In this document: positions 47,585-57,468 of the stretch, in pieces | Layout of the letters: the number at the start of each line of letters is the position of its first letter | How positions within the stretch are numbered: the first letter of the stretch is position 1 | Assembly: GCF_010974945.1 (NCBI RefSeq) | Contig: NZ_JAAIVB010000008.1 | Location: 186,001 to 250,000, forward strand | Length of the DNA stretch: 64,000 nt | Reading direction: 5' to 3' | Source of the DNA: Noviherbaspirillum galbum | GTDB lineage: Bacteria; Pseudomonadota; Gammaproteobacteria; Burkholderiales; Burkholderiaceae_D | Translations under genes and position numbers: made by a program | The notes under the pieces: model-generated | What the model was told of the DNA's origin: nothing | The model's database searches: none | The model's input: only the letters and a program-made list of their open reading frames with translations

Positions 47585-49045
47585 TCAGAGGCCGGTGTGG
47601 TTGGCAATGAAACTCTTGATGGCGGCGACGTCCGCCGGCATCACCTCGAAACGCTGCGGCAGGTCCTCGATGCGCTCGAAGCCCGCCGGACGCTTGGCGT
47701 CGCGGCCCAGGGCTTCGCGAATCGTTTCGTTGAACTTGGCCGGCAAGGCGGTCTCGAGAATCAGCATGGGCACGCCCGGCTCGACATGTTCGCGGGCGAC
47801 CTTGATGCCGTCGGCGGTATGGGTATCGATGGTGATGCCGTAGCGGTCCTGCACGTCGCGGATGGTGGCGATGCGGTCGGCATGCACCGACTTGCCGGAA
47901 CGGAAGCCATAGCCGGCCACCTTGCCGAACTCGTCGCCATCGCTGCCCGGCTTGCCCGAGAGGTCGAAACCGCCCTGGGTCTCGACCTTGTGGAACAAGG
48001 CCCGCACGCGGCTGGCGTCGCGTCCCAGCAGGTCGAAAACGAAGCGCTCGAAGTTCGAGGCCTTGCTGATGTCCATGCTGGGGCTGGTGGTGTGGAAGGT
48101 TTCGGCCGACTTGCGCACGCGGTAGACGCCGGTGCGGAAGAATTCGTCGAGCACGTCGTTTTCGTTGGTGGCGACCACCAGCTTGGCGATGGGCACGCCC
48201 ATCATGCGGGCGATGTGGCCGGCGCAGATGTTGCCGAAATTGCCCGACGGGACGGTGAAGGACACCTTCTGTTCATTGCTGGTGGTGGCGGCGAGATAGC
48301 CGCGGATGTAGTACACCACCTGCGCCACGACACGCGCCCAGTTGATCGAATTGACCGTGCCGATCTTCTGGCGCGCCTTGAACTCGAGATCGTTCGATAC
48401 CGCCTTGACCATGTCCTGGCAATCGTCGAACACGCCTTCGACGGCGATGTTGAAGATGTTGGGATCCTGCAGGCTGAACATTTGCGCCGTCTGGAAGGCG
48501 CTCATCTTCTTGTGCGGCGAAAGCATGAAGACGCGGATGCCCTTCTTGCCGCGCATCGCGTATTCCGCGGCGCTGCCGGTGTCGCCCGAGGTCGCGCCGA
48601 AGATGTTCAGTTCGGCATGCTGCTTCGCCAGCGCGTATTCGAACAGGTTGCCGAGCAATTGCATGGCCATGTCCTTGAAGGCCAGCGTCGGGCCGTTGGA
48701 CAGGGCCTGCAGCACCAGCTTCCTGCCGTCCTTGTCTTCCAGCACGCGCAGGGGCGTGACCTGGGCGGCGTCCTCGCCGGCGCGGACGTTGCGGTAGACA
48801 TCGGCGGTGTAGGTCTTGTGGGCCAGCGCCTTGAGGTCGGCTTCGGGAATGTCGGTGGCAAACTTCTTCAGGACCTCGAAGGCCAGGTCGGCGTACGGCA
48901 GCTTGCGCCAGGCATCGAGTTCGACGTGGCTGACCTTCGGATACTCGACCGGCAGGTAGAGGCCACCATCCGGGGCCAGGCCGCCGAGCAGGATTTGCGA
49001 AAAGGATTGCGCGGGCGCCTGCCCGCGGGTGGAGACGTATTGCAT
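47585..49045 (-). CDS. thrC: Threonine synthase
   Basis: 486 aa from the ATG at 49045 (MQYVSTRGQAPAQSFSQIL), the long gamma/fungal-type threonine synthase. It makes threonine from O-phosphohomoserine. The PLP lysine is in TLAFKDMAMQ, the phosphate loop in PSGNFGN. It heads thrC-moeA-moaD-moaE-crcB. In related genomes hom usually lies just upstream; here it is 5.6 kb away. Confidence 0.96.
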   Translation of the reverse strand: MQYVSTRGQAPAQSFSQILLGGLAPDGGLYLPVEYPKVSHVELDAWRKLPYADLAFEVLKKFATDIPEADLKALAHKTYTADVYRNVRAGEDAAQVTPLRVLEDKDGRKLVLQALSNGPTLAFKDMAMQLLGNLFEYALAKQHAELNIFGATSGDTGSAAEYAMRGKKGIRVFMLSPHKKMSAFQTAQMFSLQDPNIFNIAVEGVFDDCQDMVKAVSNDLEFKARQKIGTVNSINWARVVAQVVYYIRGYLAATTSNEQKVSFTVPSGNFGNICAGHIARMMGVPIAKLVVATNENDVLDEFFRTGVYRVRKSAETFHTTSPSMDISKASNFERFVFDLLGRDASRVRALFHKVETQGGFDLSGKPGSDGDEFGKVAGYGFRSGKSVHADRIATIRDVQDRYGITIDTHTADGIKVAREHVEPGVPMLILETALPAKFNETIREALGRDAKRPAGFERIEDLPQRFEVMPADVAAIKSFIANHTGL

Positions 49046-49153
49046 AAAAGGGAACGAAAGGATGACGGATTTGCCGCCATTATACGGCAGCCGCGCCATC
49101 GTTCCCTGCTTTCGGGACGCATGATGCGCCGCCGGTTTCCCTCTGGGCGATGT

Positions 49154-50119
49154 TCAGGCGGCGTGGTGCAGGCTCGGCACCCGGACATGCGCCAGCATGT
49201 CGTCCACCAGCGCGTCCAGCCCGATTGCCGCTTGCCATCCCCAGTCGGCGCGGGCATGGGTGTCGTCGATGCTGTGCGGCCAGGTATCCGCGATCTCCTG
49301 GCGCTGGTCGGGCTGGTAGCCGATTTCGAAGCCGGGAACGCGCGCCTTGATGGCGGCCGCCAGTTCGCGCGGGTTGAAGCTCAGGCCGGCGACGTTGTAG
49401 GCGGACCGGATCCGGACCTGTTCCGGCGGCGCCGCCATCAACTCGATGGTCGCCCGGATGGCGTCCGGCATGTAGATCATCGGCAAGGTGGATTCCGGCC
49501 CAAGGTAGCAGCTGTAGCGCTCGCCGCGCTTGGCCGCATGGAAGATCGCGATCGCATAGTCGGTGGTGCCGCCGCCGGGAGGCGACTTGTAGCTGATGAT
49601 GCCGGGATAGCGGATGCTGCGCACGTCCACGCCGAACTTGCTGAAGTAATAGTCGCAGAGACGCTCGCCGGCCTGCTTGCTGATGCCGTAGATCGTGGTT
49701 GGATCCATGACCGCCAGCTGCGGCGTGTCCACCGCCGGCGTATGCGGCCCGAAGGCGGCGATCGACGATGGCCAGAACACCTTCAGCGGCCGTCCGGCGG
49801 CGCCGCGCTCGCGCGCCAGTTCGAGCACGTTCAGCAAGCCGTTCATGTTCAGCGTCCACGCCTTCAGCGGCGCCTGTTCGCCGGTCACGGACAGCAGCGC
49901 TGCGAGCTGGTATACCTGGGTGATGCCGTGCCGCTCGACGATGGCCTGCAGCCGCGCGGTGTCGAGCACGTCGAGGGTTTCGTAGCGCGCGGCGCCGAAC
50001 TGGCTGCGCGGCGCGATGTCGGCGGCGATGACGTTGCCGGCGCCATGCAGCGCGCCGAGCGCGTCGACGAGTTCGCTGCCGATCTGGCCGTTGGCGCCAA
50101 TGATGAGTATGCGTTCCAT
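49154..50119 (-). CDS. tdh: L-threonine 3-dehydrogenase, SDR type
   Basis: 321 aa. An extended SDR with the NAD loop GANGQIG at 8-14 and the catalytic YGISK; the sequence matches the short epimerase-like threonine dehydrogenases rather than the zinc MDR enzymes of E. coli. It oxidises threonine to 2-amino-3-ketobutyrate. It directly follows kbl (43-bp gap), the next enzyme, which supports the call. AAGGGA precedes the ATG. Confidence 0.87.
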   Translation of the reverse strand: MERILIIGANGQIGSELVDALGALHGAGNVIAADIAPRSQFGAARYETLDVLDTARLQAIVERHGITQVYQLAALLSVTGEQAPLKAWTLNMNGLLNVLELARERGAAGRPLKVFWPSSIAAFGPHTPAVDTPQLAVMDPTTIYGISKQAGERLCDYYFSKFGVDVRSIRYPGIISYKSPPGGGTTDYAIAIFHAAKRGERYSCYLGPESTLPMIYMPDAIRATIELMAAPPEQVRIRSAYNVAGLSFNPRELAAAIKARVPGFEIGYQPDQRQEIADTWPHSIDDTHARADWGWQAAIGLDALVDDMLAHVRVPSLHHAA

Positions 50120-50162
50120 GTCGTGTCCCTTCGTCGTTTTGTCGTTGTGTCGTTGTTCGGGT

Positions 50163-51371
50163 TCAGGCGGGGATCAGGCCGAGTTCCTTGCCGGCCTGGC
50201 GGAAGGCGTCGAGCGCGGCGTCGAGCTGGGCGCGGGTGTGGGCGGCGGAAAGCTGGACCCGGACCCGCGCCTGTCCCATGGGCACGACCGGATAGAAGAA
50301 GCCGGTGACGAGCACGCCGAGTTCATACAGGCGCGCGGCGAAACGCTGCGCCAGCGGCGCGTCGAACAGCATCACCGGCACCACGGGATGCGTTCCCGGC
50401 TTGATGATGAAGCCCATCCCGGCGATCTCCTTGCGGAAGTAGGCGGTGTTGCCGTGCAGCCGGTCGCGCAGCTCGGTCGATGCCGACAGGCGCTCCAGCA
50501 CGGCCAGCGAGGCGCCGGCGATGGCGGGCGCGAGCGAATTCGAGAACAGGTAAGGACGGGATTTCTGGCGCAAGGTCTGGATGACTTCCTTGCGGGCGGC
50601 GGTGAAGCCGCCCATCGCGCCGCCAAGGGCCTTGCCGAGCGTGCCGGTGATGATGTCGATGCGGCCCATCACGCCGTGGTGTTCATGCGTGCCGCGTCCG
50701 GTCGCGCCCATGAAGCCGGACGCGTGGCATTCGTCGATCATGACCAGCGCGCCATGCTTGTCCGCCAGGTCGCAGATGCGGTCGAGCTGGGCGATGGTGC
50801 CATCCATCGAGAACACGCCATCGGTCACGATGATCTTGTGGCGCTTGCCCGCCGCGGCCTGCAGCTGGCGCTCCAGGTCGGCCATGTCGTTGTGCTCGTA
50901 GCGGAAGCGCGCCGCCTTGCACAGGCGGATGCCGTCGATGATGGAAGCATGGTTCAAGGCATCGGAAATGATGGCGTCGTTCTCGTCGAACAGGGGCTCG
51001 AACACGCCGCCGTTGGCGTCGAAGGCGGCCGCGTACAGGATGCAGTCTTCCATGCCGAGAAAGGACGACAGGGCTTGTTCGAGTTGCTTGTGCACGGTTT
51101 GCGTGCCGCAGATGAAACGCACCGAGGAGAGTCCGTAGCCGTATTGCTCGGTGGCGTAGTCGGCGGCGCGGACCATGGATTCATCGCCGGACAGGCCGAG
51201 GTAGTTGTTGGCGCACAGGTTGATGAGGGTGCGGCCATCGTCGCACCGGACCTCTGCGCCCTGGCGCGAGGAAAGCACCCGCTCAGTCTTGTAGAGACCC
51301 TGTTCGCGCAGCGTGTCGAGCTTGCCCGCCAGTTCCGTGTAGAAATCGTTTTTCTTTGCCGTGGTATCCAT
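50163..51371 (-). CDS. kbl: Glycine C-acetyltransferase (2-amino-3-ketobutyrate CoA ligase)
   Basis: 402 aa from the ATG at 51371. An alpha-oxoamine synthase that splits 2-amino-3-ketobutyrate with CoA into glycine and acetyl-CoA. It has [16 protein letters not shown], the PLP aspartate region [10 protein letters not shown] and the PLP lysine in TLGKALGG. Pairs with tdh; divergent from an XRE-cupin regulator that likely controls it. Confidence 0.96.
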   Translation of the reverse strand: MDTTAKKNDFYTELAGKLDTLREQGLYKTERVLSSRQGAEVRCDDGRTLINLCANNYLGLSGDESMVRAADYATEQYGYGLSSVRFICGTQTVHKQLEQALSSFLGMEDCILYAAAFDANGGVFEPLFDENDAIISDALNHASIIDGIRLCKAARFRYEHNDMADLERQLQAAAGKRHKIIVTDGVFSMDGTIAQLDRICDLADKHGALVMIDECHASGFMGATGRGTHEHHGVMGRIDIITGTLGKALGGAMGGFTAARKEVIQTLRQKSRPYLFSNSLAPAIAGASLAVLERLSASTELRDRLHGNTAYFRKEIAGMGFIIKPGTHPVVPVMLFDAPLAQRFAARLYELGVLVTGFFYPVVPMGQARVRVQLSAAHTRAQLDAALDAFRQAGKELGLIPA

Positions 51372-51450
51372 GGTCAACCTGTTGAGATGAGTCGGATTTC
51401 ACCCTGGAAACGGCGGTTAGCCGCCCGGGGCAAGGTCTGCTACGATGCAA

Positions 51451-51504
51451 TTTCAGCATTCTACTGAAAATTCATCATTTCGAACTTTTGTTCGATATAT
51501 TGAA
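51451..51504. promoter_or_regulatory. Dyad elements between kbl and the XRE regulator
   Basis: TTTCAG-N7-CTGAAA at 51451-51469 and a near-palindrome TTCGATATATTGAA at 51491-51504, in an AT-rich 170-bp divergent region. They are plausible operators for the adjacent XRE-cupin protein; the second resembles the symmetric AT-rich sites such regulators favour. Confidence 0.4.
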
Positions 51505-51541
51505 TTTTCATGAAACAACTAAACGACGACCCCACTCCGTT

Positions 51542-52120
51542 ATGAAAAAGCCTGGCACCCCGAGTTCCCCGCCCGAAGTTGGCGCGACCCTGCAGAAACT
51601 TCGCCTGAAGCGGGGCCTGACCCTGGACGACCTGTCGCGCGCCGCGGGCGTATCGAAGTCGATGCTGTCGCAGATCGAACGGGAGAAGGCAAACCCGACC
51701 ATCGCCGTGGCCTGGCGCCTGGCGAACGCCCTGGGCGTGGGAATCGAGGAGTTGCTGTCCCATGGGGAAGATCACAGCGAGGCCATCCACGTGCTCGAAC
51801 CGCACGAAACCCCTACCCTGCCCGGCAATCATGCGGGCTACGTGCTGCGCATCCTCGGGCCGATGGAACTTGCCGGGAAATACGAATGGTATGAACTGAC
51901 GCTCGCGCCGAACGGCGTGCTGCGCTCGAATCCGCACGATCCGGGCACCATGGAGCACCTAACCCTGATGCATGGCGCACTGGATGTGGAAGTGGATGGC
52001 GTGGTACGGAAACTCAAGCCCGGCGGAACGGCCCGGTACATGGCCGACCGCGGCCATGCGATTTCCAATCCGGGAAAGGTGGAGGCGAAGGCGCTACTTG
52101 TGGTGATCCACCGGGGCTGA
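51542..52120 (+). CDS. XRE-family regulator with cupin domain
   Basis: 192 aa from the ATG at 51542. Helix-turn-helix at about 14-68 (LRLKRGLTLDDLSRAAGVSK and SMLSQIEREKANPTIAVAW), then a cupin-2 sensor at about 105-190 with the metal-type NPHDPGTMEHLTLMHG strand. Such regulators typically control an adjacent amino-acid or amine degradation operon, here kbl-tdh. No clear Shine-Dalgarno; an upstream in-frame ATG at 51488 is possible but lies over the dyad elements. Confidence 0.9.
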   Translation: MKKPGTPSSPPEVGATLQKLRLKRGLTLDDLSRAAGVSKSMLSQIEREKANPTIAVAWRLANALGVGIEELLSHGEDHSEAIHVLEPHETPTLPGNHAGYVLRILGPMELAGKYEWYELTLAPNGVLRSNPHDPGTMEHLTLMHGALDVEVDGVVRKLKPGGTARYMADRGHAISNPGKVEAKALLVVIHRG

Positions 52121-52167
52121 CGGCCGCCGCCGGGCGCGGCGGGCGTCAGCCATCGGTTTGAGGCCGC

Positions 52168-54384
52168 TTACTTGATCAGGCTGAACAAGACCGCGTGGGC
52201 AACTTCCGCGCCGCCGGCGTTCACCTCCAGGAAGCCCTGGTGGTTGCCTGGCGCCGCGCCCTGCACCGCGTCCATGCTGACCCGCACCGTCGCCGATGCC
52301 CCGGGCGCGAGCGTGACGCTGCTCTGGTCGACGCTGAACTTCACGCTCGCATCGCCGCCCGAGGTGGAAAGATTCAGGGTACGGAAGGCGTTGCTCACGT
52401 TGCGCAGGTTCACGTCAATGCTGCGCGCCTGTCCGCTGCCTGAGGGCACCGGGCCGAAGCTGACGCTGACCGGGTCGAGGGTCACCGCGGCCTGCGTGGC
52501 GCGGGAGAGGTCCTCGCGTCCGGCGCCGACCACGTTGACGTCGTTCACCATGCCGCCGGTGGCGGTCTTGACGACGCCGCGCACCGCCGTATTCACGACA
52601 GCCGAGCGCACGTCCGACGAACTCCAGTCGGGATGCTGCCCGACCAGGACCGCAGCCGAGCCTGCAAGGTGCGGCGTCGCCATCGAGGTGCCGTTGAAGA
52701 AGGCGAAGCAAGGCGGCGCTGCGCAAGAACTGGCCGGGACGGAACTCAGCACGTTGGCACCGGGCGCCATCACGTCAGGCTTGGCACGGTAGGACACCGC
52801 CGTCGGGCCCCAGCTGCTGAAGCCGGCAAGCACGTCGTTTCCGTCGGCTGAAAAGACGTAGGTGCCGGTGGCGGAGATCGTCGCCGGGCTGCCGTTCCTG
52901 GCCATCAGGGCGGCGCGGTCCGAAAGGCCCACCATGTAGGCGGGAATGGTCGGCTGGCTGGCATCGTCGTTGGTGCCCATCACCGAGGGATCGCCCGCCT
53001 CGCGGTTGACCACGAGGGCGCCCACCGCCCCGGCCGCCTGCGCATTGCGGATTTTCACCGTGAAATCGCAGACGCCGCGCGAAATCAGGGCGATGCTGCC
53101 GCTCAGGCTGTTGGCGCCCACCGGCGCGCACAAGGTGCTCAGGCCGCCGTATGGGCTGCTGGCATCGGTCACCACGTTGAGCGGCGCTGTCAGGCCGCCG
53201 GGAGGAACCGAACCGAATTCTCCCTTGACCGACTGGAAGGTCTGGCCGCCGACGGTGACCAGCGTGACGATCTTGTGCCCCACCGAGGAGGCGCCCGCCG
53301 TCAGCGCGCGTTCCGCCGCGCCGGGCGACTCGACGGTGCCGTATCCCGGACCGGAATTGCCGGCCGCGATCGCCACCACCATGTTGGCCTGGTCGAGGTT
53401 GTTGACCGCCTGCATCTCGAGGTCGAGGTTGCCGTGGTAACCGCCACCGAGGCTCATGTTGATAACATCGAAGCCATCCTGGTAAGCCGCTTCCATGGCA
53501 TTGAAGATGTCTTCCGAGCGGGCGTTGGCGACATGGCCGGGAAAGACGTTGTAGTTGCCGAGCAAGGCGCGCGGCGCCACGCCGGACATCTTGTAGGGAA
53601 TGGCCACGCCATCCACCGTCACCGGGGTCTCGAAGTTGCAGGCGACGGTGCCGGACACGTGGGTACCATGGGAATCGATGGCTTGCGGCGTGTAGGCATT
53701 GCTGCCTGCGCGGTTGTTGAAGACCTTCGCGGCGATCACCTTGTTGTTGGTGAAGCGGCGGTCGCCGATCTGCGACTGGGCGGCATAGCCGGCGTCGCTG
53801 AAGCAGGGATGGGTCAAGTCGATGCCGCTGTCGATGATGGCTACCCTGACGCCCGCGCCGGCAGTCGCCGGGCCGCCGGACTGGGCCCAGGCATCGGTCG
53901 CGCGGATGACGGCGAGGTCGGGGTCGGCCGCGAGGGGGTAGAACACGTTCTGGTAGCGCGTCCGGGCCGCCATCGGCGCCGCGGCCACCTGCTCCAGCGT
54001 CGCGCCGTTGAGCTGCACCGCGACCGCATTGAGGGAAATGTCGAACTCGCCTGTCACCTTCGCGTTCGGCACGTTCGCGCGCAGCCATTGCTTGAAATCG
54101 TTGCGGGCCGCCGCGAGCTGGGCGCGGTAGGACTTGACGTTCTGGTTGTTGAAGTCGATCTTCTTGCCGCGGGCCGGCTTCGTCCTGACGTAGTTCGCCA
54201 GGGCATCGCCATTGAGCTCGACGATGACCGCGCTGCGGTCCTGTCCCTCGCGCTGTGCGGTGGCGTCGCTGATGTTCGCGGCGGCGGCCGGCATCGACAT
54301 GCCGATCAGTCCGGCGGCTGCCAGCATGACCGAAATCAGGCGGAGGCTTGTGGCTCCCGCCTGGCGGTTGGTGGTGTACTCCAT
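52168..54384 (-). CDS. Secreted subtilisin-like (S8) serine protease with PA domain
   Basis: 738 aa from the ATG at 54384, with GAGGGA upstream. A long signal peptide (to about residue 36, ending AAA), an inhibitor-I9-like prodomain, then the peptidase S8 domain with Asp in AIIDSGID, His in DSHGTHVSG and Ser in NGTSMATPH. A protease-associated domain is inserted between His and Ser (about 370-495), and the C-terminal 110 residues look like an immunoglobulin-like fibronectin-type domain. All three catalytic residues are intact. Probably exported and digests extracellular protein. It lies convergent with the XRE gene. Confidence 0.93.
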   Translation of the reverse strand: MEYTTNRQAGATSLRLISVMLAAAGLIGMSMPAAAANISDATAQREGQDRSAVIVELNGDALANYVRTKPARGKKIDFNNQNVKSYRAQLAAARNDFKQWLRANVPNAKVTGEFDISLNAVAVQLNGATLEQVAAAPMAARTRYQNVFYPLAADPDLAVIRATDAWAQSGGPATAGAGVRVAIIDSGIDLTHPCFSDAGYAAQSQIGDRRFTNNKVIAAKVFNNRAGSNAYTPQAIDSHGTHVSGTVACNFETPVTVDGVAIPYKMSGVAPRALLGNYNVFPGHVANARSEDIFNAMEAAYQDGFDVINMSLGGGYHGNLDLEMQAVNNLDQANMVVAIAAGNSGPGYGTVESPGAAERALTAGASSVGHKIVTLVTVGGQTFQSVKGEFGSVPPGGLTAPLNVVTDASSPYGGLSTLCAPVGANSLSGSIALISRGVCDFTVKIRNAQAAGAVGALVVNREAGDPSVMGTNDDASQPTIPAYMVGLSDRAALMARNGSPATISATGTYVFSADGNDVLAGFSSWGPTAVSYRAKPDVMAPGANVLSSVPASSCAAPPCFAFFNGTSMATPHLAGSAAVLVGQHPDWSSSDVRSAVVNTAVRGVVKTATGGMVNDVNVVGAGREDLSRATQAAVTLDPVSVSFGPVPSGSGQARSIDVNLRNVSNAFRTLNLSTSGGDASVKFSVDQSSVTLAPGASATVRVSMDAVQGAAPGNHQGFLEVNAGGAEVAHAVLFSLIK

Positions 54385-54582
54385 GTTGTTTCCCTCATTG
54401 AATGGATGGAATGCAGGGCTGGTATCGATTTGTCTTCCTCGCATGCCGACCGGCGCAAGCCGGACCCGCGGCTGGCGGGCTGGCTTGGCCGATCGACAGG
54501 AAATTCTAGGATTGCCGCCCCACCATCATTTGCCTAAATGAAGGGCGATTGCGAAACCGCAAGTTTGCTCTGCAACATGGAC

Positions 54583-54610
54583 GAAAAAAACGGCAGCCGC
54601 AGCTGCCGTT
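54583..54610 (-). terminator. Rho-independent terminator of hom
   Basis: Minus strand: AACGGCAGC, loop TGCG, GCTGCCGTT, then TTTTTCG. It lies 31 bp after the hom stop and separates it from the inserted protease gene. Confidence 0.9.
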
Positions 54611-54640
54611 GTCATTCCCGATGGAAACGATAGGGAATAT

Positions 54641-55963
54641 TCAGCTCAATTGTTCGAGCCGGATCTTGGAGACGTGACCGACGACGGTGTCGAGCGACTC
54701 GATCTTCTGGATCGCGGTGACAATGTTCTTTTCCTGCGTCTGGTGGGTCAGGATGATGATGTCCGCCTTGGTCTCGCCTTCGGCCGGTTCCTTCTGCAGC
54801 ATGGCATCGATGGAGATGGTCGAATCGGCCAGGATGCGCGTGATGTCGGCCAGAACGCCGGGCTGGTCGGCAACCTGCATGCGCAGGTAGTAACTGGTGG
54901 TGATTTCGGACATCGGCAGCACCGGCGTGTCGGACATCGACTCCGGCTGGAAAGCCAGGTGGGGAACGCGGTTGCCTGGATCGGCGGTGGCAAGGCGGGT
55001 GATGTCGACGAGGTCGGCGATCACGGCGGAGGCGGTCGGCTCCGAGCCGGCGCCCTTGCCGTAGTACAGCGTGGCGCCGACGGCATCGCCCTGCACCAGC
55101 ACCGCATTCATGGCGCCTTCGACGTTGGCGATCAGGCGCTTGGCGGGAATCAGAGTCGGATGCACGCGCAGCTCGATGCCGTCGCGGCCATTGACCTTGG
55201 TGCGCTTGGTGATGCCCAGCAGCTTGATGCGGTAGCCGAGCTGTTCGGCGTAGCGGATGTCGGTGGCCTGCAGCTTGGTGATGCCTTCCACGTGCGCCTT
55301 GTCGAACTGCACCGGGATGCCGAAGGCGATGGCCGACATGATGGTGGCCTTGTGCGCGGCGTCGACGCCTTCGATGTCGAAGGTCGGGTCGGCCTCGGCG
55401 TAGCCCAGGCGCTGGGCTTCCTTGAGCACCACGTCGAAGTCCAGGCCCTTGTCGCGCATCTCGGAAAGGATGAAGTTGGTGGTGCCGTTGATGATGCCGG
55501 CGACCCATTCGATGCGGTTGGCGGTCAGGCCTTCGCGCAAGGCCTTGATGATGGGAATGCCGCCGGCGACCGCGGCTTCGAAGGCGACCATCACGCCCTT
55601 CTCCTGCGCGGCCTTGAAGATCTCGGTGCCGTGGGTGGCAAGGAGCGCCTTGTTGGCGGTGACGACGTGCTTGCCGTTGGCGATGGCCTTCATGACGAGA
55701 TCCTTCGCCACGCCATAGCCGCCGATGAGTTCGATGACGATGTCGATGTCGGGATTGGTCACCACGAGGTTGCCGTCGCTGACGACTTCGCATTCGCCGT
55801 TGGTCAGTTCCTTGGCGCGCGCCACGTTGAGGTCGGCCACCATCGCGATCTCGATCGCGCGTCCGGCCCGCCCCTTGATTTCCGCCTGGTTGCGTTTCAG
55901 GACGTTGAAGGTGCCGGAGCCGACGGTGCCGATGCCAAGGAGGCCAACTTTGATGGGTTTCAT
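54641..55963 (-). CDS. hom: Homoserine dehydrogenase
   Basis: 440 aa. NAD(P) loop GIGTVGSG at 10-17, the catalytic domain with GGIPIIKALREGL and GTTNFIL, and a C-terminal ACT domain (about 355-435; YYLRMQVADQPGVLADITRI) for threonine feedback. It makes homoserine for threonine and methionine synthesis. Downstream of the AlaA-like aminotransferase on the same strand, which suggests a joint transcript. Confidence 0.96.
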   Translation of the reverse strand: MKPIKVGLLGIGTVGSGTFNVLKRNQAEIKGRAGRAIEIAMVADLNVARAKELTNGECEVVSDGNLVVTNPDIDIVIELIGGYGVAKDLVMKAIANGKHVVTANKALLATHGTEIFKAAQEKGVMVAFEAAVAGGIPIIKALREGLTANRIEWVAGIINGTTNFILSEMRDKGLDFDVVLKEAQRLGYAEADPTFDIEGVDAAHKATIMSAIAFGIPVQFDKAHVEGITKLQATDIRYAEQLGYRIKLLGITKRTKVNGRDGIELRVHPTLIPAKRLIANVEGAMNAVLVQGDAVGATLYYGKGAGSEPTASAVIADLVDITRLATADPGNRVPHLAFQPESMSDTPVLPMSEITTSYYLRMQVADQPGVLADITRILADSTISIDAMLQKEPAEGETKADIIILTHQTQEKNIVTAIQKIESLDTVVGHVSKIRLEQLS

Positions 55964-56041
55964 ATGCGTTTGGGAGTGGTGTTGATGTTCGGGTTGCCGC
56001 GATGTCCGCGGCGCCGGGGGAGCGGCGACGCGGGAGAGGAA

Positions 56042-57280
56042 TCAGGCGGCGTGGTGCGTGCCGTGACGGCGGCGATAGCTGTCGAGGAAGCGGGCGATGC
56101 GGCCCATGGACTCGGTCAGGTCGTCGGTGTTGGGAAGGAACACGACGCGGAAATGATCCGGGGCGATCCAGTTGAATCCGGTGCCCTGCACGATGAGCAC
56201 CTTTTCCTCCGCCAGCAGCTCGTAGGCGAACTGCTGGTCGTCGGCGATGGGGTAGAGCTTCGGGTCGAGGCGCGGGAACATGTAGAGCGCCGATTTCGGC
56301 TTGACGCAGGTGACGCCCGGAATCTCGGTCAGCAGCTTGTGCGCGAGGTCGCGCTGGCGCAGCAGGCGTCCGCCGGCGCCGACGAGGTCATTGATGCTCT
56401 GGTAGCCGCCGAGCGCGGTCTGGATGGCATATTGCCCCGGCGCATTCGCGCACAGGCGCATCGAGGCCAGCATGTTCAGGCCCTCGATGTAGTCCTTCGC
56501 ATGCTTTTTCTCGCCGGAAACGACCATCCATCCGGCGCGGTAGCCGCAGGAACGGTAGTTCTTGGACAGGCCGTTGAGCGTGATGCACAGGACATCGTCC
56601 GCCAGGGAGGCGATCGAGGTGTGGACGTTGCCGTCGTACAAGGTCTTGTCGTAGATCTCGTCGGCGAACACGATGAGCTGGTGCTGGCGCGCCAGTTCGA
56701 TGATTTCCTGCAGCAACTCTACCGGGTAGAGCGCGCCGGTCGGGTTGTTGGGGTTGATCACCACGATCGCCTTGGTGTTCGGAGTGATCTTCTTCTTGAT
56801 GTCCTCGATGTCGGGGAACCAGTCGGCCTGCTCGTCGCAGATGTAGTGCACCGGCTTGCCGCCGGACAGGCTGACCGCGGCCGTCCACAGGGGGTAGTCC
56901 GGCGCGGGCACCAGCACTTCGTCGCCGGTGTTGAGCAGCGCGTTCATGCCCATCACGATCAGCTCGGACGCGCCGTTGCCGATGTAGATGTCGTCGATGT
57001 TCACGCCGGCGATCTTCTTTTCCTGCGTGTAATGCATGATGGCCTTGCGCGGCGCGAACATGCCCTTCGAGTCGGTGTAGCCCGAGGCGTTGGACATGTT
57101 GATGATCATGTCGTGCACGATCTCGTCCGGGGCGTCGAAGCCGAACACGGCGAGGTTGCCGATGTTGAGCTTGATGATCTTGTGGCCCTCGTCCTCCATC
57201 TGCTTGGCTTTTTCAAGCACGGGACCACGGATGTCGTAGCAAACGTCTGCCAGCTTTTTCGATTTCTGAATCGGTCGCAC
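56042..57280 (-). CDS. AlaA-type alanine aminotransferase
   Basis: 412 aa from a GTG at 57280 with GAAGGGA upstream; the family start RPIxKSxKLxxVCYDIRGP begins exactly there. A fold-I PLP enzyme: NPNNPTGALY, DEIYDKTLYDG, SKNYRSCGYRAGWM with the PLP lysine. Likely glutamate-pyruvate aminotransferase (alanine synthesis), as for E. coli AlaA. Directly upstream of hom (78-bp gap), the usual order in this group. Confidence 0.9.
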   Translation of the reverse strand: MRPIQKSKKLADVCYDIRGPVLEKAKQMEDEGHKIIKLNIGNLAVFGFDAPDEIVHDMIINMSNASGYTDSKGMFAPRKAIMHYTQEKKIAGVNIDDIYIGNGASELIVMGMNALLNTGDEVLVPAPDYPLWTAAVSLSGGKPVHYICDEQADWFPDIEDIKKKITPNTKAIVVINPNNPTGALYPVELLQEIIELARQHQLIVFADEIYDKTLYDGNVHTSIASLADDVLCITLNGLSKNYRSCGYRAGWMVVSGEKKHAKDYIEGLNMLASMRLCANAPGQYAIQTALGGYQSINDLVGAGGRLLRQRDLAHKLLTEIPGVTCVKPKSALYMFPRLDPKLYPIADDQQFAYELLAEEKVLIVQGTGFNWIAPDHFRVVFLPNTDDLTESMGRIARFLDSYRRRHGTHHAA

Positions 57281-57468
57281 TCGAGCAATCCCTTCGGTAG
57301 AAAAACGGACATGGGATGCAATGCTGCACCGCCAAAACGACCATTTTGCCGAAAGCAACCCGTTTTATCAATGCGTGTTGCCGCCTTTTACGATGGAAAC
57401 CGCTACAATGCCGCATCTTTTTGTTCTCGTTGCCGGAAATGTATCGCCAATAACGAGTCTATACGCGC

